From NCBI GenBank assembly GCA_038890815.1, contig JAWAFC010000005.1, positions 62,001-126,000 on the forward strand: a stretch of 64,000 nucleotides of DNA. Reading direction: 5' to 3'. Both the position numbers and the translations under genes were made by a program. Positions 8,075-16,183 of this stretch are shown here, piece by piece. Origin of the DNA: JAWAFC01 sp038890815. Lineage in GTDB: Archaea; Micrarchaeota; Micrarchaeia; Burarchaeales; JACRGF01. Every line of letters starts with the position of its first letter. The stretch's first letter is position 1. The notes under the pieces are model-generated. The model saw only the letters and a list, made by a program, of their open reading frames with translations. It did no database searches and was not told where the DNA came from.

Positions 8075-10576
8075 TTATCTCTGCGCCTGGAGCGCGCGGA
8101 TGAACTCATCCGCGGCCGCAGCGGTGTCGGCGCCGGTGGTCCCTGCCACGACGATGGTGTTGCCGTACACTCCGAGCACTCTCTGTCCGGGCGTGAACTG
8201 GACAGCAGAGCCCGCGAGAGCGGCCTTGGTCACCTCGTTCACCTCAGGTCCTCCGACGCTGATCACCGTGCCAGCAACGGGCGTGGCGTCGCTCACCACA
8301 AGCGGCAACTCTATCGGGAAGATGGTTACCGCCTGCACAGAGCTCCCGCCAGTGCTGAGCACAGCACTCAGCCCGCTCTGGTCCACTGTGCAGTTGGCTC
8401 CCGCCGCAGTGCAGGCACCCACGGTCTCAGTGATGGAGGCCACCTTGATGGTGACTCCACCAGTGAGGCTCGCGGTCTCGCCCTCGGCGAGCGGTCCAAC
8501 TGTGGTGGTTGCGCCAGCTGCTGCTCCAGTGGTCTTTATGTAGTACTGGGCTTCCGCAACCTTCTTGGCGATTTTGAAGCTCGCGGTGTTCTTGTCGATG
8601 GCCACGAACTGGCTGCCACGCTCGGTGATGAAGAGCTCCTCCTCCTGCGACACCTGACCGAACACGTTCGTATAGGTTATCTCGTCGTCTGGCTGGAAGA
8701 ACACGTCGTCGGGGTTGGAGACGTTCAGGGTCAGGTTTATGTAGTCGTACTGGTTGTTGCCAGCGTCCTCTTCGATGGAGATCGTGGATATGTCAGTGTC
8801 AGTGTAGTTAGCCAAGAGCAAATCCTGCCCACCATCGCCCGGATCGTACTTCACCTGTGTTCCGTCTCCGACATTGAGATAGCACTGAGTTATCCCACTT
8901 GGCTGGAAGAGCACACTGCCGTTATAGGGGCCTGCGGGAACCCAGTAGAATTTGCTGCCCACGTACTGCGTCGGCGAGCCAAGGGTGAAGTAGTCCTTGG
9001 GTCCGCTGACATACACGAGCGAGCCGCTCACGTTGTATGTTGAGCTGCAGTCGGTTCCGCTACTCACCTTCAGCGGCGAGCTCGCGGCAATGTCTACGAT
9101 GGTGAAGCTCAGGGAGTCATAGTCGGCGCTCCCAAGCGTCAGCCCATCATAGGACAGTTGCCACACGCTCGGCTCGGTGACGATGTCAAACCCGCTTCCC
9201 TTCTGCAGTTTTATCAGGGCGTTGTTCGCGGCCTCGTTCTTGAGGAGGATGCGGTGCAGGGAGTCAACGGTGTAGTCGCCCAGGTTATAGTCCTTGTTCT
9301 TCCAGTAGAGGCTGACTATCCAGTCTGGGTTGTCGTCGTCAAGCTCCTCTCCATCTCGGAGCTCGATCTCCTGGCTGAACACGGCCATCTCTGCCCACTT
9401 GGCTGCCAGTGTGTAACCAGGGTTGGTCTTGTAGACATGGATGCGCAGCTTGCTGCCATCGGGCGCAGTCCAAGTCAGAGTGCCTCCAGGACCTGGCTTT
9501 ATCTGATCCTCCTTCTGCTTCACGCCATTCGCATCATATATCTCAATCGACGCATAGGCAATGTTTTGCTGTTCAATGGGAACGGTGATGTCGACGAGCT
9601 TAATGGAGTAAGCTCCGCCGCTCACATTGAGAGCTTCGCCTATGTGCACAATGCCGTAGGCGCTCTCCTTGGCCAGCTTTATGCTGCCTCCGGCATACTC
9701 TTCAGTCGTGACATTTGTAGCTGGATCGTTCTGCGGCCTCACCATGTCGCTGATCAGCCAGTCGCTGCCGAGGAACTTTATCGATACGCGGTGGCGAGCG
9801 GTCTCGTCGTTGTCGCTCTTGCAGTCACCCCAGTCACCGAGCGCGCCCTGACTGCCAGCGGCAGTGTTACGCGCTGTGCAGATAGGAATGCCGTACGCAT
9901 CGTGCGTGAACACGATCTCGTACGCTGCATTGGGGCCTGTAGCCACAATCTGGTTCAGGTTGTCGTCAAACTTTGTCTCTGCCTGCACCCACAGGGCCTG
10001 CTCTTCTGTGTAGGTGGTTCCGGCATATGCATCGCGCGGCGAGGTTGTCGCCAGCGGAGCGAACTCAGTGCCGGAAATCTTCTTCGCTGCCTGATTCAGC
10101 AGCGGGGCCACCTGCAGCCCTGTTCCCGGATAGGATCCTCCATACTTGTCGGTCGTTCCGGTGTTGTTGCGGTTTTCAAGGTCCTTGTCAACCCAGTCCG
10201 TTATCAGCGTCCTGAAGCCAAGCGCTCCGGACACTGTTCCCGGAAGGGTGACCTCCAAAGTCACCTTCTCGTTGCTGATCGGGCAAACCCCGGCACCGGT
10301 TCCAGCCGTCACCGAACAGGTTGCCTGCCCGGCCACACTGGCGGTGATGGTCTGGCTCCTATAGGCCAGGTTTCCGATCACTGCAGCTATGTTCGCAGCC
10401 GCGATACCGTCGACGGCAGCTGCCTTCTGGCCGACGACGATTTTAACCACAGGCTGCCCATTCTGATTGATGATCTGCGCGTTCTGGAAGGTCACGTCCG
10501 CTACGGCGAGCGACGCTCCCAGAAGGGCTGCGCCTGCGGCGAGGGCTGCGATTCTCTTTGCATTCAACCCTCTCAC
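8075..10576 (-). CDS. S-layer protein (Methanococcus-type)
   Basis: An 833-residue secreted protein likely to form the crystalline surface layer. The leader MRGLNAKRIAALAAG ends in ASLAVA. The N-terminal QPVVKIVVGQKAAAVDGIAAANIAAVIG resembles the start of Methanococcus-type S-layer proteins. The C-terminal 60 residues (GQRVLGVYGNTIVVAG, then TAAAADEFIRAL) match the other end of that family. The middle is acidic, Thr/Ser/Asn-rich and contains sequons. Translation starts at GTG 10576 behind GAGGTGA. It has its own promoter region with inverted repeats and a strong terminator, and codon use looks cleaner than in its neighbours, consistent with high expression. Confidence 0.85.
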   Translation of the reverse strand: MRGLNAKRIAALAAGAALLGASLAVADVTFQNAQIINQNGQPVVKIVVGQKAAAVDGIAAANIAAVIGNLAYRSQTITASVAGQATCSVTAGTGAGVCPISNEKVTLEVTLPGTVSGALGFRTLITDWVDKDLENRNNTGTTDKYGGSYPGTGLQVAPLLNQAAKKISGTEFAPLATTSPRDAYAGTTYTEEQALWVQAETKFDDNLNQIVATGPNAAYEIVFTHDAYGIPICTARNTAAGSQGALGDWGDCKSDNDETARHRVSIKFLGSDWLISDMVRPQNDPATNVTTEEYAGGSIKLAKESAYGIVHIGEALNVSGGAYSIKLVDITVPIEQQNIAYASIEIYDANGVKQKEDQIKPGPGGTLTWTAPDGSKLRIHVYKTNPGYTLAAKWAEMAVFSQEIELRDGEELDDDNPDWIVSLYWKNKDYNLGDYTVDSLHRILLKNEAANNALIKLQKGSGFDIVTEPSVWQLSYDGLTLGSADYDSLSFTIVDIAASSPLKVSSGTDCSSTYNVSGSLVYVSGPKDYFTLGSPTQYVGSKFYWVPAGPYNGSVLFQPSGITQCYLNVGDGTQVKYDPGDGGQDLLLANYTDTDISTISIEEDAGNNQYDYINLTLNVSNPDDVFFQPDDEITYTNVFGQVSQEEELFITERGSQFVAIDKNTASFKIAKKVAEAQYYIKTTGAAAGATTTVGPLAEGETASLTGGVTIKVASITETVGACTAAGANCTVDQSGLSAVLSTGGSSVQAVTIFPIELPLVVSDATPVAGTVISVGGPEVNEVTKAALAGSAVQFTPGQRVLGVYGNTIVVAGTTGADTAAAADEFIRALQAQR

Positions 10577-10593
10577 TCTCTCACCTCGTTTTT

Positions 10594-10648
10594 GGATCGC
10601 CTTTATGGGCGCTTAAACACAAGTATTATCGGCGATCCTTTTGCGCCC
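10594..10648 (-). promoter_or_regulatory. S-layer promoter region with interleaved inverted repeats
   Basis: A TATA-like CTTAAACA (10612-10619; TTTAAG on the minus strand) lies between GGATCGCC at 10594-10601 and its reverse complement GGCGATCC at 10631-10638. GGGCGC at 10607-10612 pairs likewise with GCGCCC at 10643-10648. The two repeats interleave around the core promoter and could be a two-part operator or a leader structure. Confidence 0.45.
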
Positions 10649-10689
10649 AAAATGGCCTCTCGGCTTGAGGCCTTCACTGAGGCTTGCAA

Positions 10690-10822
10690 GGCATTGATTT
10701 TGGAAAGTTTTTAAACATATCTAAAAAGTAGAAAGTTCAATTTATAAAAAAAGTATAAAAGTTCGCTGGTTGCCGAACTAGGTGTTTGGGAGATGCCGAA
10801 TGCAAGTATGAAAAGGTATGAA
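10690..10822 (-). terminator. AT-rich 3' region of the membrane AAA+ gene
   Basis: Downstream of the AAA+ stop codon on the minus strand there is a small stem (GTTCG/CGAAC, 10761-10778). It is followed by several T runs (A runs at 10723-10760 on the plus strand). This is consistent with an archaeal U-rich terminator. I see no gene in this spacer. Confidence 0.4.
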
Positions 10823-13591
10823 CTAACGCCTTTCTCCGTACTCTTTGAGAAATGCGAGGTATTCCTTCAGCATCTCCACAGTTATGCTTGGTTTTCTTGT
10901 TTTGAGTATGTCCAGCAGGGTTGACTGGGAGAGTTTGACCTCTTGCTCCCCCCTGATGCGCGCGCGCACGAGGGTCATCTTTGCCTCCTGGCAAATGCTG
11001 GCTATGTCGGCACCCGTGAATCCCTCGGTGCGCTTGGCGAGCTCGTCGAAATCGACGTCATCGGCGAGGGGGATGCCCTCAAGGTTGTGGGCGAACAGGG
11101 CCTTGCGGCCTTCCCTGTCGGGCGGTGGGACGAAAAGTATTTTGTCAAAGCGGCCGGGCCTGAGCAGGGCTGGATCGAGCATTTTTGGCTTGTTGGTGGC
11201 TCCGATGAGCACAACATTCTTGAGCTCCTTCACGCCATCTAGCTCGGTAAGCATTTGGGTGACGATGTCCTCCACCACTTTGCTTGTATACAGCTCCCTT
11301 GAGGGTGCCACGGCCTCAATCTCATCTATAAATATAATGGCGGGCGCGCGCTCGCGCGCTCTGTTGAAGGTCTCTCTGATGACTCCCACAGCGCCCTCAT
11401 AGCCTCGCTTGAGTAGGAGGGCGCCGCTGATTGTCAGGAAGGTGGCCTTGAGCTCGTTGGAGGCAGCCTTGACGATGAGCGTCTTGCCACATCCGGGAGG
11501 GCCGAAAAGCAGTAGGCCCTTGCTGGGCTTTATCTTGTACTCCTTCATCAGATCTTCATGCATGAGGGGGATCTCGATGGCCTCGATGAGCGCGCGCCGC
11601 ACATCATCAAGCCCCACAACGTCTTTCCAAGTGACGATTTCCTCTTTCTTCTCTTCCGGTGCCCTGCCAGCCCTTCTCTCGAAATCGAGTTTGAAAGACT
11701 CGAAGTTCTCGAGCGCCTCGAGCGAGACGCTGGGCTTGATGCGCTCAAGCACTTGGGCGAAATGGCGCATGGCCACGGGCACGACGGCCTTCGCCGCCAC
11801 GGCCTCCTCGGCAGCCTTGCGCGCTGCCTCGGCACAGATGTTGGCGATGTCCGCGCCCGAGTACCTCTCGGTAATCTCGGCGAGGCGGGCAAAATCCACA
11901 TCGGGAGCCAGCGGCATGTTCTTCGTATGTATCCTGAAAATCTGCTCGCGCGCGGCCCTGTCGGGCAGGGGGATGTAGATGATTTTGTCGAAGCGGCCGG
12001 GCCTGAGCAGGGCGGGGTCGAGGAGGTGGGGCACGTTGGTGGTGCCCACGATGATGACATTCTTGACCGTCTTGAAGCCATCCATCTCTGCGAGGAAGAG
12101 CGAGAGCAGGCGCGGGGCCACGTCATCGGCGCTGAAAAGCTCCCTCTTCTTGCCGATGCTGTCGATCTCGTCGAAGAACAGTATGCAGGGCGCCTGGGCG
12201 CGCGCTATCTTGAACAGCTCGGTGAGATTGCGCTCGCTCTCGCCGTACCATTGGGAGAGTAGGTCGGAGCACTTCACATAGTATACACCAAATCCTAACT
12301 CCTTGGCGAGCGCGCGCATGAGAAGTGTTTTGCCCGTACCGGGAGGGCCGAAAAGCAGCACGCCGGTGGGCGGCCTTATGCCGTAGGCCATGGTCAGCTC
12401 CTTCTGCCTGAGCGGCCACACGATAGCCTCGTAGAGCTCCTTTTTGACATCCTCGTAGCCACCGATGTCGGCCAGCCCGCTGACACCCGTGCTGAGGCTC
12501 AGGTCCTGTATGCCGAATTTGCCGAACTTGGCCATGCGCTCCTCGGTCCGCACGCGCTCTTCGCCCGCGATATAGATGCCGAGATGGTCGAGAAGGAAGA
12601 GGAGGGCTGTGTTCATGCCCACGAAGAGGAAGATGAGTGGATTGAAGGCTGTCTCGCTGATCAGCGTGGCAAGATAATACACGGGAATGATAAGCACGAA
12701 CACAGCGCTGGCGATGCCCTGCTCATAGCGGTGCCGGATCGCGCCGGGCACGAAACCCACGGCATACACAATGAGAGTCCAGGCGAGAATCTGGATGAGG
12801 CCAGAGTCAGCGAACAGCAGTTGCAGCGTGGCGCCGATGATGAGGCCAATGCCCTCATTCATATTCCTGACGGTCTCGCCACTGAACATGGTGGCGAAGT
12901 CAGCCATGGCTGTGGGGATGAGCTCGAGCAGCCCTACCTCGGCAGCACCCAGTTGCAGATAGGGCGCGCTGGCGTAAACGCCCGCAGGGCCCTTGAGCGG
13001 CATGAAGGCGCCATTTGGCGTCTGCCACAGGGCAGAGAGGAGAAGGATGAGGAATACGCAGGGGAGGGCCATGAGCGTGCTGCGCCTGCTGCCGAGCATG
13101 AGCGCGGCGAGCGTCAGCAACGGGATGATGAGGCCACCCACCGTACGCACTGGCTCGGGCGCGAAGGGCGCCAGCACGATGATCTCGAGGAAGGAGATGA
13201 TGTACCAATAGGCGAAGGCCTCAAACAGCGTGATTGTGATGATGAGCAGGAAGAACCAGGCGAATACGGGCGACTGGTGCATCACGGCTGGGAAGGCCAG
13301 CAGCACGCCCGCGATGGTGCCGAACGGTGGCGAGCGATAGGCTATCGCGAAAACCGCCAGCACGAGCAGCGGGATGAGGTAAAGAGGATAGAAAGCAAAG
13401 GCCAGCAGCAGGAACAGCGCGCCCGCGGCCACCAGCAACGCTGCCAGTAGGGACTCGTTCTGCTGCAGGCTCACCAGAAGGGCTTTGAGCTTTTCCTCCC
13501 TCAGCGAGCGTGGCCTGGGCTCGGGCTTTGGCTGAGGTTTTGCCCTGCCCTCAGCCGCCCTGATGCCCTCGGCAAGCTTTTCCTCCGGCAC
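10823..13591 (-). CDS. Membrane-embedded tandem AAA+ ATPase (CDC48-like D1/D2)
   Basis: A 922-residue protein combining a polytopic membrane domain with two AAA+ modules. Residues 1-45 are basic and Pro-rich. Residues 48-342 contain about ten hydrophobic segments. D1 has Walker A GPPGTGKT at 415-422, Walker B FFDEID near 473 and LLRPGRFDK near 529. D2 has Walker A GPPGCGKT at 697-704, then FIDEIE and a second LLRPGRFDK. The ATPase half is CDC48/p97-like, but the normal CDC48 N domain is absent. A separate standard CDC48 is encoded at 58.6-61.1 kb. It could extract or unfold membrane proteins; FtsH-like protease residues (HExxH) are missing. GTG start 13591 lies 24 bp from a TATA-like element. 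The S-layer gene follows on the same strand. Confidence 0.85.
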   Translation of the reverse strand: MPEEKLAEGIRAAEGRAKPQPKPEPRPRSLREEKLKALLVSLQQNESLLAALLVAAGALFLLLAFAFYPLYLIPLLVLAVFAIAYRSPPFGTIAGVLLAFPAVMHQSPVFAWFFLLIITITLFEAFAYWYIISFLEIIVLAPFAPEPVRTVGGLIIPLLTLAALMLGSRRSTLMALPCVFLILLLSALWQTPNGAFMPLKGPAGVYASAPYLQLGAAEVGLLELIPTAMADFATMFSGETVRNMNEGIGLIIGATLQLLFADSGLIQILAWTLIVYAVGFVPGAIRHRYEQGIASAVFVLIIPVYYLATLISETAFNPLIFLFVGMNTALLFLLDHLGIYIAGEERVRTEERMAKFGKFGIQDLSLSTGVSGLADIGGYEDVKKELYEAIVWPLRQKELTMAYGIRPPTGVLLFGPPGTGKTLLMRALAKELGFGVYYVKCSDLLSQWYGESERNLTELFKIARAQAPCILFFDEIDSIGKKRELFSADDVAPRLLSLFLAEMDGFKTVKNVIIVGTTNVPHLLDPALLRPGRFDKIIYIPLPDRAAREQIFRIHTKNMPLAPDVDFARLAEITERYSGADIANICAEAARKAAEEAVAAKAVVPVAMRHFAQVLERIKPSVSLEALENFESFKLDFERRAGRAPEEKKEEIVTWKDVVGLDDVRRALIEAIEIPLMHEDLMKEYKIKPSKGLLLFGPPGCGKTLIVKAASNELKATFLTISGALLLKRGYEGAVGVIRETFNRARERAPAIIFIDEIEAVAPSRELYTSKVVEDIVTQMLTELDGVKELKNVVLIGATNKPKMLDPALLRPGRFDKILFVPPPDREGRKALFAHNLEGIPLADDVDFDELAKRTEGFTGADIASICQEAKMTLVRARIRGEQEVKLSQSTLLDILKTRKPSITVEMLKEYLAFLKEYGERR

Positions 13592-13611
13592 GCAATGAGA
13601 TTGAATTACTG

Positions 13612-13619
13612 ATTTAAAA
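13612..13619 (-). promoter_or_regulatory. TATA-like element for the membrane AAA+ gene
   Basis: ATTTAAAA on the plus strand, 24 bp upstream of GTG 13591. The spacing suggests a leaderless transcript that starts inside the 41-bp gap after the histone gene. Confidence 0.45.
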
Positions 13620-13632
13620 ATGAGGGTTTTGG

Positions 13633-13881
13633 CTACGAGACTGCGAGCAGTATGTCTTCTTTGGTCAGCACGAGCGGGGTGCGGCGCCTCTTGCCATTTC
13701 CGTTCCTCTTTTTCCTGCCATTCCTCCTCGCATGCCGGGCTATGGCGAGCGCGCGCTCGACAATGGCTATCGCTCTGTCCTCGAGAATTTCGGCCATGGC
13801 ATCGGGCGCATCGAGGGCAACCCTTTCGGCGCCCGCCCTTCTGATTATTCTCTCCAGCTCAAGACGAGGCAGTATGGCCAT
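13633..13881 (-). CDS. Histone-fold DNA-binding protein with basic insertion in loop 2
   Basis: An 82-residue archaeal histone. Residues 1-50 match HMf-type histones (ERIIRRAGAERVALDAPDAM and helix 2 through ALAIARHA). In canonical histones RHAGRKT leads directly into helix 3. Here about 16 extra residues, mostly Arg/Lys with Asn/Gly, separate RHA from TKEDILLAV. This enlarges and charges the loop that contacts DNA. A normal-length histone is encoded at 33986-34183, so this is a paralogue with a modified surface. GAGGTGA precedes the ATG and a TATA-like ATTTAAAG lies at 13938-13945. Confidence 0.85.
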   Translation of the reverse strand: MAILPRLELERIIRRAGAERVALDAPDAMAEILEDRAIAIVERALAIARHARRNGRKKRNGNGKRRRTPLVLTKEDILLAVS

Positions 13882-13934
13882 ATCCTCACCTCAAGGAAGT
13901 AGACTCCCACACGCTGGGGGAGAGTGAAAAACAA

Positions 13935-13945
13935 CTTATTTAAAG
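13935..13945 (-). promoter_or_regulatory. TATA-like element for the loop-extended histone
   Basis: CTTATTTAAAG, about 60 bp upstream of the ATG at 13881, predicts a 30-40 nt leader. A small GC-rich inverted repeat (CTCCC/GGGAG, 13904-13921) falls near the expected transcription start. Confidence 0.4.
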
Positions 13946-13964
13946 ATTGTCAGCTTCCGTTGTC

Positions 13965-13992
13965 AAAAAAAATCGAGCGGGCGCGCGCGCCC
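13965..13992 (-). terminator. Palindrome plus T-tract after the NUDIX gene
   Basis: The 14-bp perfect palindrome GGGCGCGCGCGCCC (13979-13992) abuts the NUDIX stop codon. On the minus strand it is followed within seven bases by eight T (13965-13972), the form of an intrinsic terminator. Confidence 0.55.
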
Positions 13993-14453
13993 TATTTTTG
14001 GCCAGAAAGAACTCGGGCGGCCTGCATTTTTTTCTTCCGGATTTTGTCGCGCTTTTTTGTTTTCGCCGTCTCCAACTTGAGCGCGTCGGCAATTATTTCG
14101 GAATGGTCGAAAGCGAGCGGCGGAAGATTGGCGAGCGGAAACCACTGTGCGCCAGCCGCATCGTCCCCTCCCCTCGGCCGGCGCGGTCCGACCGGCCTGC
14201 ACAGGAAGGCCACGGTGATGCTCTTTCTCGGATCGCGCGTCGGGGAGGAGTAGACGCCGATCAGGCGTACGGCCTTCACTCTCACGCCTGTCTCCTCGGC
14301 GCACTCCCGCACTACTGCCTGCTCGGCACTCTCGTGCTCGCCGACAAAGCCGCCCGGCAACGCCCAGCGTCGAGCAAAGGGTGGGCGCGCCCTGTGCACA
14401 AGCAGCACCTTTCCGGCGTGGATGACGACTGCATCAACCGTTGTGGGCCTCAT
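13992..14453 (-). CDS. NUDIX hydrolase
   Basis: A 153-residue pyrophosphohydrolase. The complete Nudix box runs from GGFVGEHESAEQ to RECAEETGV (residues 34-57), giving the GX5EX7REUXEEXGU metal-binding helix. The C-terminal 25 residues are Lys/Arg-rich and lie outside the usual fold. Substrate cannot be told from sequence; ADP-ribose, nucleotide sugars and oxidised nucleotides are all possible. Its ATG overlaps the rfcL stop as ATGA, so it is translationally coupled to the clamp-loader gene. A nucleotide-pool cleansing role would fit that context. Confidence 0.85.
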   Translation of the reverse strand: MRPTTVDAVVIHAGKVLLVHRARPPFARRWALPGGFVGEHESAEQAVVRECAEETGVRVKAVRLIGVYSSPTRDPRKSITVAFLCRPVGPRRPRGGDDAAGAQWFPLANLPPLAFDHSEIIADALKLETAKTKKRDKIRKKKMQAARVLSGQK

Positions 14454-15637
14454 CCTCTTCCCCTGGCGAGAAAGGCGGTCTCTTCCTCATCGAGGCCGAA
14501 GAGCGCGGCGAGCGCGGTGCCCTTCTTCTCAGCCATGGCGCGCAGCAGAGGGAAGTATGCGGCCGCTTCCCTTGAGGAGCAGTGGAGCACGCGGCCCAGC
14601 TTCAGCCCGATGCGCCGGGCCAGGCTCCGCTCGTGCTTGCTCGCCGACAGCGCGCGGATGATGTGAGGAAAGGCATAGCTCGCGAACTTGTGATATGGCC
14701 TGTGTTTGGCGAGCGCCACTCCGGCTGTGAGCAGATCGTTGGCATAGCGCAGCAAACCCCAATACTGCCTGCGGATTATCCTGCCATCAAAGACGTCAGC
14801 GCGTGAAAGGGCATCGAGCGCGCGCGCCAGATCGCCGGCATCTTCGTACTCAGCGGGGATGTTCTCCTCCACCCATTTCTTAAAAAGCTCGTGGTCCATG
14901 TCGAGCCCATCGGCCGCCGCGCGCGCGGCCGCGAATGAAGTGCTCTTGAAAAGCTCGCGCAAAACACCGAAAACTTTCTTTTCCCTATCGCGCTGGCCGA
15001 GCGGGGCGAGCGAGAGCGCGCCGCCCTCGCATGCGGCCTGTAGGTCGTTGATGGCGGCCCGCAGGTCGCCGCCTGCCCCGCGCGCTATGGCGGTGATGGC
15101 CTCGGCGCTCACCTCAGCACCCTCCCTCTCGGCAATGCGCCTGAGCGCTTTGGCTATGTCGGCGGCATTCACCCGCTTGAACTCTATGGCAGTGCAGGCC
15201 GTTCTCAGATGGGATAGCGCTGGATTCCATATGTCATTTGCTGTGAAGATGACTGGGTGGCGTGCATTGTTGGCGAGCGCGAGCGCGGCTGCCGCCCCTC
15301 CCCTGTCGGCGCTCTGCAGCCCATCTATCTCATCGATCAGTATGAGACGCTCGGCCGCGGCGAGCGTGCCGGCCGCGCTGGCCAGGCCAGCCCTTCGCTC
15401 AATCTCCTCCCTTGTGCGCAGGTCGCTGGCATTCAGCTCAACCACCTCCCAGCCCATGGCGGCAGCCAGCGCGTGCGCGAGCGCGCTCTTTCCGCACCCG
15501 GCCGGGCCATGAAATAGAAGCGGTCTGGCACGTTGGCCCCTCCGCCATCCCAGCGCCCATCGTTTGGCAGCTTCAACGGCCTCGGGATTTCCGGCGAATT
15601 CCTCGAGCGTTGGCGCGTGTTTCATGCACCACAGCAT
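14450..15637 (-). CDS. rfcL: Replication factor C large subunit
   Basis: A 395-residue clamp-loader ATPase that opens PCNA at primer-template junctions. The N-terminus LWCMKHAPTLEEFAGN fits the RFC box. Walker A is GPAGCGKS (44-51), Walker B ILIDEIDG, and sensor 1 is near FTANDIW. Lid and collar domains follow. Starting at ATG 15637 keeps the conserved W before KHAPTL; ATG 15625 would cut it. The protein is shorter than most archaeal RfcL (around 480 residues) and ends in FLARGRG with no visible C-terminal PCNA-interacting motif. rfcS is not in the window. Confidence 0.9.
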   Translation of the reverse strand: MLWCMKHAPTLEEFAGNPEAVEAAKRWALGWRRGQRARPLLFHGPAGCGKSALAHALAAAMGWEVVELNASDLRTREEIERRAGLASAAGTLAAAERLILIDEIDGLQSADRGGAAAALALANNARHPVIFTANDIWNPALSHLRTACTAIEFKRVNAADIAKALRRIAEREGAEVSAEAITAIARGAGGDLRAAINDLQAACEGGALSLAPLGQRDREKKVFGVLRELFKSTSFAAARAAADGLDMDHELFKKWVEENIPAEYEDAGDLARALDALSRADVFDGRIIRRQYWGLLRYANDLLTAGVALAKHRPYHKFASYAFPHIIRALSASKHERSLARRIGLKLGRVLHCSSREAAAYFPLLRAMAEKKGTALAALFGLDEEETAFLARGRG

Positions 15638-15646
15638 GCCATCAAC

Positions 15647-16147
15647 TCAAGCGAAGAAGAACAGCACGAGGCCGCAGTCCCCAGCAGCCTCTGCTCTGGC
15701 GAGCATGTCGGTCAGCCGGCTGACATCGCCCCGCGTGAGGCTCACATCAACCCATTCGCTGGCCAGCGCGCCGGTTGTGGCATTGAAGCTCACGCGCAAC
15801 ACCTCATAGGGCGCGCCGCACGAGAGATTCCTGTAGGAAAATGTGTAGATCACGAGCGCCGAGTCCGTGCCGACCGGCCTCACGGCCTTCTCGAGCTTCT
15901 GCCCGCAGGCATTGATGGACTGGAGCTGGGCGAGCAGGAAGGAGCGGTTTGCCCCGACCGGCAACGGAAGCGCTGCGAGTTTTTCGGCCGAGCAGTTGGC
16001 TGCTCTGGCATAAAGGCCATCGAACCGTTGCAGGAGGAGAGCATCCCTCGTGCCGTCGGCGAGCGAGGATGCCCGTGCCAGGACGTCTGGCGGACCAACC
16101 GTCGTGCAGCCGAGCAGCAGCACGAGCGCGGGCAACAGAGCGCGCAT
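15647..16147 (-). CDS. Predicted lipoprotein of unknown function
   Basis: A 166-residue protein with leader MRALLPALVLLLGC, a clear lipobox. The mature part has four further Cys (ANCSA, NACGQ, LSCGA, GDCGL), suggesting two disulfides, plus several sequons. I do not recognise the family. The Cys spacing does not match the four-Cys domain at 5.4-6.2 kb. It is transcribed toward rfcL with a 9-bp gap, and its own ATG is about 25 bp from the TATA-like ATTAAATA at 16169-16176. Confidence 0.6.
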   Translation of the reverse strand: MRALLPALVLLLGCTTVGPPDVLARASSLADGTRDALLLQRFDGLYARAANCSAEKLAALPLPVGANRSFLLAQLQSINACGQKLEKAVRPVGTDSALVIYTFSYRNLSCGAPYEVLRVSFNATTGALASEWVDVSLTRGDVSRLTDMLARAEAAGDCGLVLFFFA

Positions 16148-16168
16148 GCCAGAAAAAAGGGGGCGCAG

Positions 16169-16176
16169 ATTAAATA
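16169..16176 (-). promoter_or_regulatory. TATA-like element for the lipoprotein-rfcL-NUDIX unit
   Basis: ATTAAATA centred 25 bp before ATG 16147, predicting a leaderless transcript. The following genes are close or overlapping, so this may drive rfcL as well. Confidence 0.45.
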
Positions 16177-16183
16177 GGTTGTG

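Noticed and set aside
9158..10714. Plus-strand frame opposite the S-layer gene
   Set aside because: It is a shadow of the conserved S-layer gene; the encoded sequence is low in secondary motifs and has no promoter.
10761..10778. GTTCG/CGAAC stem considered as an RNA gene feature
   Set aside because: It is a five-base stem near T runs and is better explained as part of the AAA+ 3' region.
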